A DNA stretch of 64,000 bases from AP-15 sp963700185 (GCA_963700185.1 CAVOWP010000015.1:97456-161455), one strand, 5' to 3'; numbered from the stretch's first letter, positions 41,168 to 50,875 are shown. Program-made: numbers and translations. The notes: a model not told the origin generated them from the letters alone.

Positions 41168-41275
41168 GAGGCCGATGTCGGGGTCAAGTGGAAGGTCCAG
41201 CGCGGATGGCGCGACAGCCAGGCCAGCACTTTGGGATGCCGATGGGTGGCATAGTTGCCGAGAACGCAGTGTTAC
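41160..41275 (-). pseudogene. IS630-family transposase, central fragment
   Basis: Minus strand: NYATHRHPKVLAWLSRHPRW followed by TFHLTPTSASWL, the conserved DDE-domain block of IS630 transposases. It ends abruptly at the CoA-transferase fragment. Confidence 0.7.
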
Positions 41276-41404
41276 ACCGGTTTCGCCGGGCTCAATCGCC
41301 ATCCCCATGTTCCGCCGCGGGTGGGGCTCGCCTGGCTCGACCTGATGTGCGGTCTGATGCTCGCTTTCATCGTCGCCTTTTCCGAGATGACGCGGCACGC
41401 GCAC

Positions 41405-41545
41405 GCGCCGGGGCGTCTTCTACTCGACCGCCGACCTGCAGGCCGCCATCAATGCCTATCTCGCCGAGCACAATGCCAGCCCCAAGCCGTTCGTCTGGAC
41501 CAAATCCGCCGAGGCCATTCTGGCCAAACTCGACCGGTGCTCCTG
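41405..41545 (+). pseudogene. IS630-family transposase, C-terminal fragment (opposite orientation)
   Basis: Plus strand: GVFYSTADLQAAINAYLAEH, NASPKPFVWTKSAEAILAKL, DR. This is the C-terminus of the same transposase type, but inverted relative to the central fragment at 41160-41275, so the element has been scrambled by an inversion. Confidence 0.7.
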
Positions 41546-41652
41546 TACCATCCGTTTGGTTCAGTACACTAGCTTCCCTCCAAAAAATTTTCCGCGAGGA
41601 AGCACTTTGGCAGCGGTCCGAAGAGCGCGAACCGGGCCGACGTATCAGTGGG

Positions 41653-42723
41653 TCAATCCGGTACCCCACGGAGCCGCACAGCCGGCCGCAGAGTGCTCCA
41701 GGCTCTGGGACCTAGGCGCCGCTTGCACGTGAGTTTCATCCAACCCAACGATCTCTTGATTGGCGGGTACACGCTTAATGCGAACTCCGCAAGCTGGCTG
41801 CACGCAGCTAACTCGCCCTCGTTGAAAGCGTCGCTGGCGAGTCCAACGACCCTCGCGCCAAGTGACCGATATACTTTCTGCCGCAGCTGTTCCAAGTTTG
41901 GCAGGGCGTCACCACAGGTTTCGAAGAAACTGTCGTAAGCGGCTTTGCGCTGCTGAAAGTCTGGCAAGCCGCCATTGGCCAGATAGAAGCGCCAAGACAT
42001 GTTGTCGCGATGGCGGCGGTAAACCCCCTGATACGCGGACACAAATCCGACTGAGCCATATGCGGCGAATCGTAGCCACATCTCCATGTCGCCGGAATGT
42101 GGCAACTCACGGCGGTAACCTCCCAGACGTTTCTGTAATTTTGTCCGAACCACCGCAGTGCACGTCGCCAACCGGTTGCTTGCCTCGCTCGACGCGATGA
42201 ACTCGAGGCCCTTCAAAATCCGTCGGTCTGATCCGTCGGCAGGATCGACTGCGCTTCTTATCGGCGTTTTGGCACCACCATCGCTGAGTTCGACAAAATT
42301 GCCGAAGGTGAAAGCAACTTCCGGATGTGCATCCATCAGATCGGCAGCGCGACTAAGGGCGCCCGGCAGTAAATAGTCGTCCGCTGAGAGAAGCAACATG
42401 TAGTCCGCCGAAGCCCAGTCTATCCCCTCGTTGTAGGTGTCGATGTGGCCTTTGTTGGTAGCGTGTCCGACAAAAATTACTCCCGGGTCTTCTCTGACGA
42501 GCGCCGTCGCCACTTCCGTCGTGTTGTCGGGTGAGGCGTCGTCGATGATCAGAACACGTACATTTACGCCGGTTTGTCTCAGGACGCTTTCGACGCATTC
42601 GCGCAGGAAGTGCCCATAGCGGTAACACGGCACGATCACATCGACAGAGCTCACCGCACGGTCCTCCGGCGGTGTGGACGCTCTTTCGCGGCGCGGGCGC
42701 AATTCGGCCGATTTCGGCGGCAT
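41653..42723 (-). CDS. Family 2 glycosyltransferase
   Basis: 356 residues. GT-A fold: VSSVDVIVPCYRYGHFLREC, VRVLIIDDASPDNTTEVA, NKGHIDTYNEGIDWASADYM and the LLLSADDYLLPGAL metal-binding Asp-Asp motif. SGDMEMWLRFAAYGS carries the catalytic Asp region. No membrane segments. It transfers a sugar in surface polysaccharide assembly. It lies directly downstream of a decayed flippase gene on the same strand, marking the edge of an exopolysaccharide locus. Confidence 0.9.
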   Translation of the reverse strand: MPPKSAELRPRRERASTPPEDRAVSSVDVIVPCYRYGHFLRECVESVLRQTGVNVRVLIIDDASPDNTTEVATALVREDPGVIFVGHATNKGHIDTYNEGIDWASADYMLLLSADDYLLPGALSRAADLMDAHPEVAFTFGNFVELSDGGAKTPIRSAVDPADGSDRRILKGLEFIASSEASNRLATCTAVVRTKLQKRLGGYRRELPHSGDMEMWLRFAAYGSVGFVSAYQGVYRRHRDNMSWRFYLANGGLPDFQQRKAAYDSFFETCGDALPNLEQLRQKVYRSLGARVVGLASDAFNEGELAACSQLAEFALSVYPPIKRSLGWMKLTCKRRLGPRAWSTLRPAVRLRGVPD

Positions 42724-42836
42724 CGACTCACCTTACGCTCGGTTGACCCAATCCACCTCACCGCAGCCATTGCAGCGGGGTCATTCGCACAAGCCAGCTC
42801 AAGGCTATGGGCGAAAACGACGGCTTTCATGTTGGC

Positions 42837-43192
42837 TCAGCGGCCAACAAAAGCAATGCCGGCGCGGTTCACGCCGAAAGCACTCACACATATCCACGCG
42901 AGACCGACGTAGACCGTCCAGGCCAGCTCGCTCCAAAAGAAGAAACTTTGCGCACCCTTTGCGACGATAATGAAAACCATTGACCATGAGATTACGCGAA
43001 GTGCCATCCCGAGACATTGCCAACGAAGAACTTCGATCGCCTAAAACGCGACGAGGAAGGCAGCACCCAGCACACCGAGCAGGATTGCCGTTCCCCGCAG
43101 CACGAGAGCCGCTCGCACGATCCGCTCCGTGTCTCCGACACCAACGGCCTCGGCGATCTGGCGCACGCCGCTGGCGTTGATGCCCATCCGGC
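42837..43192 (-). pseudogene. Wzx-type polysaccharide flippase, internally deleted
   Basis: The N-terminal part INASGVRQIAEAVGVGDTER, then ALVLRGTAILLGVLGAAFLV, is typical of O-antigen translocases. An in-frame TAG at 43041 follows, then IEVLRWQCLGMALRVISWSM, VAKGAQSFFFWSELAWTVYV and a final VNRAGIAFVGR with a stop at 42837. About 280 central residues are missing. It stands upstream of the GT2 gene on the same strand. A full flippase lies at 62.4 kb. Confidence 0.65.
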
Positions 43193-43199
43193 AATGCTC

Positions 43200-43383
43200 T
43201 GAGCGAGATCAGCAATCCAATTGCCGAACGGTATGGATGCTTGCAGAAGCAGCTCGCGGCCAACGCCTATGGCGAGGTGGGAGGTGTGAAGTCCCGCATC
43301 ACCGACCATCCGGCACGCCGCATTGCCGAATTCTTGCCCTGGGATCAGCAGCCCGCCGACACCAGCCGCGCCGTCGCCTAACC
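43200..43383 (+). pseudogene. Possible IS66-type transposase C-terminal fragment
   Basis: Plus frame: LQKQLAANAYGEVGGVKSRI then TDHPARRIAEFLPWD and a stop at 43383. The xxIxDHPxxRIxELLPW pattern is the C-terminus of IS66 TnpC. Short and without ends, so tentative. Confidence 0.35.
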
Positions 43384-43500
43384 GGCCCACTCGCTGAGCG
43401 CTTACATCCGCGATCGCGTTCCGGGCGCGTTCTGCGGCGGCTCCGGATTTTTGGACAGCGGGATAAGCTAAAGGCTAACCGGTCCAAAGGGGCGTGAGAC

Positions 43501-43812
43501 GTGGGCATAAAGAGGAAGCAGCATAGCGCAGAATTCAAGGCGCGAGTGGCGATGACGGCGCTTTCGGGGGAGAAGACCCTGGCTGAGCTGTCGGCGGAGT
43601 TTGGCGTTCATCCGACGATGATCAGCGGTTGGAAGCAGGAGCTGGTGAAGCGTGCGGGCGAGCTGTTTGCGCGCGGCAACAAGGCGCCGGCGGTCGAGGA
43701 TGCGCAGAAGGTAATCGACGATTTGCACCGCAAGATCGGCCAGCTGCAGGTCGAATGCGATTTTCTTGCTGGGCAGCCCGCCATCTCCCGATTGCTGAGA
43801 GGCGGGCGATGA
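43501..43812 (+). CDS. IS3-family transposase OrfA
   Basis: 103 residues: KRKQHSAEFKARVAMTALSG, then LAELSAEFGVHPTMISGWKQ (helix-turn-helix), a leucine-zipper-like DDLHRKIGQLQVECDFLA region. It starts GTG or TTG-like at 43501. It overlaps OrfB, whose frame is -1, so an OrfAB fusion by -1 frameshifting is possible. Confidence 0.88.
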   Translation: MGIKRKQHSAEFKARVAMTALSGEKTLAELSAEFGVHPTMISGWKQELVKRAGELFARGNKAPAVEDAQKVIDDLHRKIGQLQVECDFLAGQPAISRLLRGGR

Positions 43813-44642
43813 TTGCGCCGGAAGCGGGGCTGTCCATAAGCCGGCAATGCACGCTGCTCGGGGTTGCGCGCAGTAGCTTCTATTACTGGCCGCGGCCGGA
43901 ATTTGCGGAGGAACTCGAGCTTCTGAAGCGGCTCGACCGGATTTTCACAGACTATCCCGTCTACGGCAGCCGCCGGCTCCAGGTGGCGCTGTTGCGAGAG
44001 GGGATTTCGGTTGGCCGCCGGCGCGTCCGGCGGCTGATGAAAAAGCTCGGGCTGTGGGCGGTCAGGCCGAAGCGGAACACCAGCAAGCGGCATCCCGAGC
44101 ACAAGGTCTATCCGTACCTTCTGCGCGGCAAGACGATCGACCAGCCGAACCAGGTGTGGGCAGCTGACGTAACGTACATACCGATGCAGCAAGGGTTTTT
44201 GTACCTGGTCGCGATCATCGACTGGGCAACCCGCCGGGTGCTGTCCTGGCGGCTGTCAAACACGCTGACGGCGGGGTTCTGTGTCGAGGCGCTGAGCGAG
44301 GCCCTCGCTCGGTTCGGCAAGCCCGGCATCTTCAATACCGATCAGGGCGCGCAATTCACCAGCGACGAATTCACCACGATGCTGCGGGATCACGGGATCG
44401 AGATCAGCATGGATGGACGCGGGCGCTGCCACGACAACATCTTTGTCGAGCGCTTGTGGTGGACCGTGAAGCACGAATGGGTCTACCTGCGCCCAGCGAC
44501 CAACGGCATTGAACAGAAGCGCAGCCTTGCCGAGTTCTTCGACTGGTATAATCTGCGGCGTCCGCATCAGGCGCTCAGCTGGCGAACACCGGACGAGGCT
44601 TACCTCGGCCAATCAGTGGCTGCGACGGCGCTGGCCGCCTGA
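43809..44642 (+). CDS. IS3-family transposase OrfB (DDE integrase)
   Basis: 277 residues from ATG 43809 (overlapping the OrfA stop, ATGA); the frame is open back to 43629. HTH_21 region: GLSISRQCTLLGVARSSFYY; YPVYGSRRLQVALLREGISV. The rve catalytic triad is Asp in VWAADVTYIPMQQGF, Asp in IFNTDQGAQFTSDEF and Glu in DNIFVERLWWTVKHE, all intact. The C-terminus RRPHQALSWRTPDEAY is canonical. The element is potentially active. Confidence 0.92.
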   Translation: MIAPEAGLSISRQCTLLGVARSSFYYWPRPEFAEELELLKRLDRIFTDYPVYGSRRLQVALLREGISVGRRRVRRLMKKLGLWAVRPKRNTSKRHPEHKVYPYLLRGKTIDQPNQVWAADVTYIPMQQGFLYLVAIIDWATRRVLSWRLSNTLTAGFCVEALSEALARFGKPGIFNTDQGAQFTSDEFTTMLRDHGIEISMDGRGRCHDNIFVERLWWTVKHEWVYLRPATNGIEQKRSLAEFFDWYNLRRPHQALSWRTPDEAYLGQSVAATALAA

Positions 44643-44899
44643 CGCCATGCCAAGCAGGTGCTGTGAATTTGTGGACAGTCGGCTGCGCCGATCCCCGCCT
44701 GACCGCGCAAGCGCGGTCCCCTATGGACAAGCCGGGGAGAAACGCAATGCGTTTCCCCCACCTTGCCCACAGGTCGGCGGCTGCCCACAAGCTTCACAGC
44801 ACCCCACAACAACACGGGATGAATTTGATTTCGGGGAATGGTGAAACCAGCAGCCGGCTGCCGGCCTTTAGCTTATTCCTCCCCGGAAGCTGTCCAAAC

Positions 44900-46132
44900 A
44901 ACCGGGACCGTCGCATTCATCGGAACATTGACCAGCGTCGCGTCAGGTCAAGCCGGCCAGCGCCGTAAGACGAGATCGACATAAGCCGCCGGGTCGAGCT
45001 CCAGACCGTGGCCACCAGAGGGTGCGGCATTTCCTGTGACAATTTTGGAGCTCACATGGCGTCGAGGAGTGTTAAATATTATTAATGCGTTTTTGCACGA
45101 CTGACGTATTTTTAGGCCCATTCGGACGGCTGCTGGAGGACGGTGAAAAGTGGTTGGAAACGACAGAGAATGCCGCTCACTTACATGCCCGAGGTGTGGA
45201 ATTTGCGCGTACCCTGACGCTGCGATGCTTTTCGGGTCAGCTCATCTTTCAGTTCGGGATGAGGAATGCGCGTATTTGGTCGAAGCAAAGGAATACATTG
45301 TCGAATGTAGGTATGTGGCGGGTGCACGCGACGGCTTGTTCTCGGTTTCAGATAACCCGTGTCCGAACCTCAAAAAGGCTATAGCTTCCGTTTGGCGTGT
45401 CCTTACCTAGCCGGAAACTCGCTTCCTAAACCGCGCAATCGTAGCGCCGGATCCAGGTTCCCAGCAATTCGCGAATAACAGACCGTTAGGCGACCCGCCC
45501 CGCCGATTTCGGCCTTATGGACCCCGGCCGGGCGTCAAACACGCAATTGAGATCCCGCCGATGACGCTGGGCAACGGCTCAGCGCCCGCATGCAACTCAT
45601 CGGCCGCGCTGTGGCGCCCCGCTGGCCGGTCCAGAGCGGGTCCCGTCCCATCTAGTGGGTTCGACGACTCGGCCGGGCTCCCGAGACCCCGCGGGGAAAT
45701 CGCCCGGCTGGCGAGCTCGTTCCGAGCGACATGGCGATTAAACGGATTACATCGCTAGACCCGCCAATGGGAGCTAACCTGGTTTGGATGCAGGACGGTA
45801 CGGTTCGCTCCGATTTTTTGCCCTGCCCCGTCGAAAGCCACGGGCTTCCGCTGGCATCACAACTTGGTGAGTGTGAGCTACCTCACACTGGGAGGTATGC
45901 TGCTCACTTCTTGACTTCGAATTCGGCATCCGGATTGGGAGAGAGATTGGGCCGGACGATGCATGCAATGGCAGCCCATTCCGAGTATCAAAGGGCGCTG
46001 GCCGAAGCAGATCGCCTCTGTGAATTGCAGCCTCGCGGGCCTGATTCCGAGTTCGAACCGGAGCCGGCGAACACGGCAATCGGCCCGCTCTACTCGTCTG
46101 GTTACCAACTCCAGCGAAATCACTAAGCTATC
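44900..46132 (+). other. Gene-poor stretch after the IS3 element
   Basis: No firmly supported gene. On the minus strand near 44962-45050, a frame HGLELDPAAYVDLVLRRWPA resembles the end of DNA-methylase-like proteins, too short to call. Frames around 45.5-46.1 kb show no motifs. Confidence 0.3.
45150..45410 (+). CDS. Possible small Cys-rich protein
   Basis: 86-codon frame starting GTG with a GGAGG at about 45135. It contains SLTCPRCGICAYPDAAMLF (a CPxC knuckle) and further cysteines at EECAYL, VECRYV and NPCPNL. AT-richer than its surroundings. No family recognised; could be a chance frame. Confidence 0.25.
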   Translation: MVGNDRECRSLTCPRCGICAYPDAAMLFGSAHLSVRDEECAYLVEAKEYIVECRYVAGARDGLFSVSDNPCPNLKKAIASVWRVLT

Positions 46133-46510
46133 ATGCGCGCCGGCCTCCTTAGATCATTCCTTCGTTTCCTCACACCGACTTGTGTCGGTCTCATGGCTCT
46201 AACCATTCTTTCCCCTCTTGCCAGCGCAAGACATAGCCCGAACCGGTCTTCCAGGCGGGTTTGAGCACTTCGCAGCCTATGCAGGGTCGGCGGCAATCGC
46301 AATGGTGGGATATGGATTGAAACGGGCAGGCCACCATGTCATCTCGTGCTCCTGGGTATTTGCGGGGATTCTCGAGTACCAGCATCAGCACTCCTTACCA
46401 GGCCACACCCGGCGGTGGAGTATTTCGCAGCATCGGTGCTAAGCCGGGGAACCAAGAGGAGCGTTGAGCTTACCCGGCAGCGCATGCATTACTGCGGACC
46501 GCCAGATTGA
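46133..46510 (+). pseudogene. VanZ-like membrane protein, two frameshifts
   Basis: Starts MRAGLLRSFLRFLTPTCVGL, MALTILS. One extra C in the CCCC near 46208 then leads to LLPAQDIARTGLPGGFEHFA and AYAGSAAIAMVGYGLKR, the VanZ signature (LxPxxx..G..EHFxAYA). A second shift near 46405 gives HPAVEYFAASVLSRG. The blocks fit VanZ family proteins often found near polysaccharide genes. As written the frame is broken twice. Confidence 0.6.
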
Positions 46511-47277
46511 AATGAGGGCGGACGCATACGCCGGTGCGGGTCTCCGGTAAATTTGCGGGCAAGTCGAATTACTCAAGGGGCGACGGAGCGTAAAGAACTT
46601 TTGCAACTCATTGAGCATTGAGCCGCGCGTTGGCGACCTCACCTGAGGGTCGCGGCGGTGAAGCTTTTCGCGACGGTAACGATCAACCTCAGGTTCGATC
46701 GCCTTCGGTGCGAGGCGGTGCTCGATCTTGCGCTAGACCTCAACCGTCGCGTATTCTGGTAGGGTACCGGTTGGCCGTGAAGCGCGGGATCGCTTTACGT
46801 GGAGGCCAAGTTGATCGTAGCTCGAAAGGGATTGCGAGCCGCGATGGATATCATTGGCGGTGCAACTCCCGTCCGTTCCTGCGAGCCGCAAAAGGCCATC
46901 GAACTCACAAATTCCGGGAGCGAACAGAAGCAGCCTCAAAACTAGAAACGGCTGTACGACATGAAATCAACGGATTTGCCGCACTTATGTGTCCATTTCC
47001 GAACCAAGTAGCTGCGCGTGCGGTCCTATTAAGGTTAACGCTTCAGAAATTTCGAAGGTTCAAGAAAGGCCTTTACACTTCAAAGCGGATTTGATTTAAA
47101 CGTCCTTCATCTTGCGAGGGATAAAAAACGGTAACGCATGTTAACGATGGGGGACTTTTTGGATAGCTTCGCGCAGGAACTCTCCCCCGAGGTCGGACTT
47201 GTCAACAACGCGGAGGCGAAAGCAGACTGCTCGGTCGGGCGCTCTTCGAAGAAGCGAGTTTAACGTAAATCTCAGGC
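46511..47277 (+). other. Unassigned stretch
   Basis: No supported gene. A frame at 46618-47094 has no recognisable motif and biased composition. Around 47138 a short frame MLTMGDFLDSFAQELSPEVG might be leader sequence of the following transferase remnant. Confidence 0.25.
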
Positions 47278-47734
47278 TTGGTTCTCATCGGAAATAATCA
47301 CCTTTTTCGCGGCTGTTTGGATTTCTCGTTAGTATTGGCGGCAGCAGCGACGGGTTCGATTGGCTACTCCAATGTGAGCGACCAGGCATTAACAGATCCG
47401 AGTCATCATGTTCTAACCGCGGTCTTGGCTGCCACACTGATTGTCGGAGTATTCGAACGGCTCTCGGCGGCTATCGCCTAAACCGATCGTCGAGGCTGGA
47501 TTGGCAGCTGAGCTTGAGGCGGTATCGGAATATCTGCATCGTCATCGGGTAAAGCCGGGTGTTACCGGCTGGGCACAGGTCAATGGGCTGCGCGGAGAGG
47601 TGGGCACGCTCGAGAAGGCTAATGCCAGGGTGCCATCCGACCTTTACTACATTGAGCATTGGACTTTATGGCTTGATTTGAGAATTTTGGTCAAGACAGT
47701 GGGCATTCTGCCATTCTCTGAAAATGCATATTGA
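47278..47734 (+). pseudogene. Undecaprenyl-phosphate sugar phosphotransferase (WcaJ/ExoY type), N- and C-terminal ends joined by deletion
   Basis: The N-terminal piece LDFSLVLAAAATGSIGYSNV, SDQALTDPSHHVLTAVLAAT, LIVGVFERL matches the membrane-anchoring start of polyprenyl glycosylphosphotransferases. The last 70 residues (YLHRHRVKPGVTGWAQVNGL, RGEVGTLEKANARV, DLYYIEHWTLWLDLRILVKT) are the diagnostic C-terminus. More than 300 central residues are missing and the junction changes frame. The enzyme would have started polysaccharide assembly on the lipid carrier. Confidence 0.8.
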
Positions 47735-47878
47735 AATGCCTACTACTTTTTGCGAAAAGATCAGGGACGGGCTTCGCAAATTGCGGACGCGGCAGATGCA
47801 TCTCGCAAGCTGGCGCTGGCCACCGCAATTGCTGGATTGGGGTTAAAGCAACCAACAGAGTGAGAAGGAAGGGCGGTC

Positions 47879-48946
47879 ATGACAGCCTCAAAAAATCCGT
47901 GGTCATCATCGACGGTGGGCGTGGCGGTGATCGGTTATGGCTATTGGGGTCCAAACATCGTACGCAATTTCGCCAAAACCGATGGCGCGCGTGTTGTCGT
48001 AGTCAGCGACCTGGAAACTGAAAAGTTGGCGCTGGTGCGGCGGCACCACCCGGATGTCGCGGTTTCCACCAATTTTTGCGACCTACTCCAGAATAACCGA
48101 GTTGATGCCATTGCAATCGCAACCCCGGTTCACACTCATTATGAACTGGCGCTCGCGGCGCTTAGAGCCGGAAAGCACGTCTTGGTCGAGAAGCCGCTTG
48201 CCCAGACCTCCGAGCAGGCTCGGCATCTGATTGAGGAGGCGGAGCGCAGCAAACTACTCCTGATGGTCGATCACACTTTCCTTTACACCCCTGCAGTTCA
48301 AAAAATTCGTGCACTCATCGGCGACGGGGTTCTTGGAGATATTTATTACTATAACAGCGTCCGTGCGAGCCTCGGTTTGTTTCAGTCCGACGTCAATGTG
48401 ATCTGGGATTTGGCAGTCCACGACATCTCGATCATCCAATATATTTTCGAGGAACGCCCGGTTGCGGTTTCGGCCACCGCGGCGAGTCATGTTCCGGGAA
48501 GTCCCGAGAACATGGCACATATTACCTTGTTCTTCCGGAGTTCTTGCTTTGCTCAGATCAGCGTCAATTGGCTATCGCCGGTCAAGGTGCGGCAGACATT
48601 CATCGGTGGCAGCCGCAACATGATTATGTATGACGACGTGGAACCAACCGAAAAGATCAAAGTATATGACAAAGGGATAACGGTGAACGGCTCCCCGGAA
48701 GTTGCGCACCAGCTCAGGATCGGCTACCGTGCCGGTGACATGTGGGCCCCTCACCTGCCTGCCAAGGAAGCATTGCAAACTGAAACCGAGCATTTTATCA
48801 AGTGCCTGAACGGAGGCGGCTCGCCGATCTCCAGCGGCTTGACGGGGTTGCGCGTCGTCGAGGTTCTGGAGGCGACGTCCCGCTCCATTTCGTTGCGGGG
48901 TGCCCCGGTCGCGATTGAGCATAAATTTAGCACGAAAGCATTATGA
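47879..48946 (+). CDS. Gfo/Idh/MocA-family sugar dehydrogenase
   Basis: 355 residues. N-terminal Rossmann GVAVIGYGYWGPNIVRNFAK, AIATPVHTHYELALAALRAG, the EKP motif in KHVLVEKPLAQTSEQARHLI and the substrate region GDIYYYNSVRASLGLFQSDV, VIWDLAVHDISII with the catalytic Asp/His. It resembles WlbA-like UDP-N-acetyl-sugar 3-dehydrogenases of surface polysaccharide pathways. An acyltransferase of the WlbB type follows, which fits a diacetamido-sugar route. A 3'-end fragment of a related gene occurs at 62.3 kb. Confidence 0.92.
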   Translation: MTASKNPWSSSTVGVAVIGYGYWGPNIVRNFAKTDGARVVVVSDLETEKLALVRRHHPDVAVSTNFCDLLQNNRVDAIAIATPVHTHYELALAALRAGKHVLVEKPLAQTSEQARHLIEEAERSKLLLMVDHTFLYTPAVQKIRALIGDGVLGDIYYYNSVRASLGLFQSDVNVIWDLAVHDISIIQYIFEERPVAVSATAASHVPGSPENMAHITLFFRSSCFAQISVNWLSPVKVRQTFIGGSRNMIMYDDVEPTEKIKVYDKGITVNGSPEVAHQLRIGYRAGDMWAPHLPAKEALQTETEHFIKCLNGGGSPISSGLTGLRVVEVLEATSRSISLRGAPVAIEHKFSTKAL

Positions 48947-49179
48947 CCCGTCACGTCTCTGCCAGAAGTTCCGGGCGAGGGGGTGCGGCGCGCGTCGTCA
49001 AACCCGTCTATGGCGTGCTTGCGGCGGCGCGGGACCCGAAATTCGAGCTGGGTCCAGCCGAACCCTGCGGAAGTATCTCGACCCCCCACAGCTGTTGGGC
49101 CGTCCCGAGACCTGTGTCTGTTCGCCGAGCGGAAGTGTTACTGCGCTCGGCGAGGAAATCCGTTTAACGGGCGATCGGG

Positions 49180-49701
49180 ATGCCGATCGGCGAGGAGGTC
49201 CAACTCGGCGAAGGAGTTCGCATTCCCCAGCCGGAGCTCGTCAACCTCTATGGTTGTGTCATCGGCAATCAGACAGTGATCGGAGCCTTCGTAGAAATTC
49301 AGAGCGGCACGAAAATCGGCTCGCGATGCAAGATTTCGTCCCACTCATTCATATGCGAAGGCGTGACCATAGAAGATGAAGTCTTCATCGGTCACGGCGT
49401 AATGTTTGTCAACGACCGATTTCCGCGTGCGACAACCGATGCCGGAGAGTTGCAGCAGCGCAGCGACTGGAAACTGGAACCGACAAGGGTATGTCGGCGG
49501 GCATCGATTGGATCGAACGCGACAATTTTGTGCGGCCTCACCATCGGCGAGGGCGCTACAATCGGAGCGGGCGCGGTTGTAACCCGGAATGTGCCCTCGA
49601 ATTCGGTGGTAGCTGGTGTGCCAGCCCGAGAATTATTCCGTGAATTGACCGAAGTTGGAAGCTCCTCCGAAGAAGGCAGGAAGCAATCTCAAGGTTCATA
49701 G
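49180..49701 (+). CDS. Hexapeptide-repeat acyltransferase (WlbB/WbpD-like)
   Basis: 173 residues of left-handed beta-helix: EGVRIPQPELVNLYGCVIGN, QTVIGAFVEIQSGTKIGSRC, KISSHSFICEGVTIEDEVFI, GHGVMFVNDRFPRA (catalytic His/Asn loop), ASIGSNATILCGLTIGEGAT and IGAGAVVTRNVPSNSVVAGV. It resembles UDP-2-acetamido-3-amino sugar N-acetyltransferases, consistent with the upstream dehydrogenase; the aminotransferase that should act between them is not found here. The 230 bases before it hold no recognisable gene. Confidence 0.88.
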   Translation: MPIGEEVQLGEGVRIPQPELVNLYGCVIGNQTVIGAFVEIQSGTKIGSRCKISSHSFICEGVTIEDEVFIGHGVMFVNDRFPRATTDAGELQQRSDWKLEPTRVCRRASIGSNATILCGLTIGEGATIGAGAVVTRNVPSNSVVAGVPARELFRELTEVGSSSEEGRKQSQGS

Positions 49702-50503
49702 GACTGTTTGGTCACGGAGACGGGAAGCCGATCGCGAACTCGGCTACATTCAAAATCATTGGCTGTTCCGGAGAACAGCTGGCTCCACGCCTTTTGTACA
49801 GCTCGGCGTCGAGATCACGGCTAGGCGTGACACCTCGGCAGAGGACCCGGCCTGTGGAGCGCCTCTTTGCCGCACCGTTTCGAATTCTGGCGCGCTTGAG
49901 GGCTCCCTTGCGATAATGCCGGGCTCGCGTTTGACAGGACGGCTCGTGCTAGTGCGCCGTCCTCGATGCGCCGGCGCAACTTTGTCAGATCGACCAGACG
50001 AAGGCGCTACCTTCGGGCAAGGTGGAAACCAATACTTGGTCGGCTCGGTTTCGTCTTCCGGCCACTCGATCAGAAGCCACTCTTCGGCGCGCAACTCGCT
50101 CAGCAAGTTGTCGCTATGCGCCGGCCGCAGTCAAAGCATGAGGACAGCCAATCGGCGGTTCCCTCGCGCTTAGTGGTCGTTTGCCAGCCTGTGGCGGAAG
50201 CCCGAGGGCAAGTTGCCTTGACCGAGATCGGTAGATCGGTAGATCGGTTGGTGCTGTCCAGGTTGCAGCCGCGTCGGCGGCCGTCGCCGCCACGTTGGAG
50301 ACTGCGGTGCTACGGGAGCCTTCCCAGCCGCCTTGAGTCCAGCTTGCTTAGGCAAGATGGCAGCGCACGATTTCCAAACCGGCGGATCGCGACGCCGAGG
50401 CTATCGCCGAGCAGGGCTGGCGCAGCCGCCGCCAACACCAGCCTTGAAGCTGCGAGGCGGTTGAAGCGCTCAATACTAAATTAGTTGCCTAACTGTCAGC
50501 GCG
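49702..50503 (-). other. Transposon-derived stretch with an IS701-like transposase relic
   Basis: At about 49950-50125 (minus) a frame reads NLLSELRAEEWLLIEWPEDE, TEPTKYW, followed by frame-shifted STLPEG and VDLTKLRRRIEDG. This matches the conserved WLLxEWP....PtKYWLStLP...LVrlaKLRWRIE block of IS701/IS4-type transposases. No ends were found. Nothing else is supported in this stretch. Confidence 0.5.
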
Positions 50504-50875
50504 ATGATACTTAGGCATGTGCTTAACCAATCGCCGGATCTCGACCGCCTGTTCCATGCCCTCGCCGACCCGGCTCGCCGGGCGATCGTCGAGCGGTTGA
50601 CCCGCGGGCCGGCGCCGGTAACCGAGCTGGCCCAACCGCTGCCGATGTCGCTGCCTTCGGCCATGCAGCACCTGGGCGTGTTGGAGGCGGCGGGACTGGT
50701 ACGTTCAGAGAAGGTCGGCCGAGTGCGCACCTGCACAATCGAGCCTCGGGCGCTCAGCCAGGCCGAGCAATGGATCAACGCGCGGCGGATCGAGTGGGAG
50801 CATCGCTTCGACCGCCTGGGCGAATACCTAAAAACCCTAGGAAGCGAAGGAGATGATGATGGCTCAGGCGATTGA
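50504..50875 (+). CDS. ArsR-family regulator
   Basis: 123 residues: DRLFHALADPARRAIVERLT, TELAQPLPMSLPSAMQHLGV, LEAAGLVRSEKVGRVRTCTI, the winged helix of ArsR proteins lacking metal-binding cysteines. This subgroup is nearly always followed by an SRPBCC/AHSA1 gene, as here, with a 23-base overlap, and its ligand is likely that protein's lipophilic substrate rather than a metal. Confidence 0.92.
   Translation: MILRHVLNQSPDLDRLFHALADPARRAIVERLTRGPAPVTELAQPLPMSLPSAMQHLGVLEAAGLVRSEKVGRVRTCTIEPRALSQAEQWINARRIEWEHRFDRLGEYLKTLGSEGDDDGSGD

Larger units (their letters stand above)
43448..44899 (+). mobile_element. IS3-family insertion sequence, apparently complete
   Basis: Two overlapping transposase frames are flanked by inverted repeats: left TTTGGACAGCGGGATAAGCT (from 43449) and right, on the complement, TGTTTGGACAGCTTCC ending at 44899. 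Inside both ends the string ATAAGCTAAAGGC recurs in inverted orientation. A 250-base non-coding tail separates the orfB stop from the right end. No clear target duplication was seen. It is inserted beside the IS66-like fragment. Confidence 0.75.

Noticed and set aside
44962..45050. C-terminal relic of a DNA methylase-like protein on the minus strand
   Set aside because: Only about 25 residues of weak similarity.
45731..46126. 131-codon plus frame upstream of the VanZ remnant
   Set aside because: No motif, signal peptide or ribosome binding site; treated as a chance frame.
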